Assembly (NCBI GenBank): GCA_963782475.1
Contig: CAWAJW010000003.1
Location: 62,001-126,000 of the forward strand
Source of the DNA: CAVQBP01 sp963782475
Lineage (GTDB): Bacteria > Bacteroidota > Ignavibacteria > Ignavibacteriales > Ignavibacteriaceae
Direction: 5' to 3'
Length of the DNA: 64,000 bases
Shown here piece after piece: positions 63,910-64,000 of this stretch. Both the position numbers and the translations under genes were made by a program. A model generated the notes under the pieces. The model made no database searches, had not been told where the DNA came from, and saw only the letters and a list, made by a program, of their open reading frames with translations. Every line of letters starts with the position of its first letter. Positions within the stretch are counted from its first letter, which is position 1.

Positions 63910-64000
63910 CCAAGAATGATATTTCATAGATAGTTGTGAAATACCGAAGTCATCTGCTCTCTTCTAATCAGCCACAAATCAATAATCAATTCTTTAAGTC

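Overview
The window looks like an AT-rich chromosome segment from the Ignavibacteriota / Chlorobi-Bacteroidota side of the tree. The main evidence is the C-terminal sorting domain of type IX secretion, with the NYPNPFNPTT motif followed by a YDxLGREVxTLVNE-like stretch and a KKLVLLK-like end. It occurs in four intact proteins (11973-13622, 33289-34143, 40414-42888, 51636-53192) and one remnant (40065-40120). No rRNA or tRNA gene was recognised.

Region 1 (1-27.7 kb) is a polysaccharide-degradation locus. It holds the end of a GH97-like gene, then GH28, a GH95/DUF5703-like protein, a GH29-like protein, two alginate-lyase-family proteins, two heparinase II/III-family proteins, an SGNH-hydrolase fragment, GH3, a sugar-dehydrogenase-like secreted protein, a laminin-G-like protein, an alkaline-phosphatase-superfamily enzyme, DUF1080, aldose 1-epimerase, GH29 fucosidase, GH36 galactosidase and GH2. 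A GH88/105 hydrolase lies apart at 49.0 kb. Together they could depolymerise a uronate-containing, fucosylated and galactosylated glycan such as rhamnogalacturonan-type pectin. No SusC/SusD pair or local regulator lies in the window. Several genes between 1.8 and 9.3 kb carry single-base indels and are read here as frameshifted genes; read errors are a serious alternative.

Region 2 (27.7-46.9 kb) is accessory DNA. It has a decayed tyrosine recombinase, an IS110-family element with a perfect 215-bp tandem duplication at its right end, integron attC-like sites without an integrase, and at least seven copies of a dispersed hairpin repeat. It also has a Ser/Thr kinase with a PD40 sensor, T9SS proteins, an unknown two-gene operon encoding an alanine-rich hydrophobic protein, and fragments of a Mu-like prophage. 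The IS element sits inside an attC-like site whose two halves rejoin exactly.

Region 3 (46.9-57.1 kb) starts with a phage-type lysis cassette (membrane protein, holin-like, lipoprotein, L,D-transpeptidase-like). It continues with GH88/105, small membrane proteins and lipoproteins, a pair of structured repeats resembling the 3' end of a group II intron, four copies of one gene tail, a carotenoid-type membrane protein, a broken membrane-protein/HTH operon and a serine hydrolase.

Region 4 (57.4-63.9 kb) is a regulatory and oxidative-modification cluster: AraC regulator, TetX-like FAD monooxygenase, SnoaL-like protein, SigJ-type sigma factor, antibiotic-biosynthesis-monooxygenase-like protein, NAD(P)-binding reductase and a sigma-54 activator. 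A 21-base upstream motif is shared by the monooxygenase and the activator.

All assignments come from reading the sequence and from family knowledge. No database search was run.
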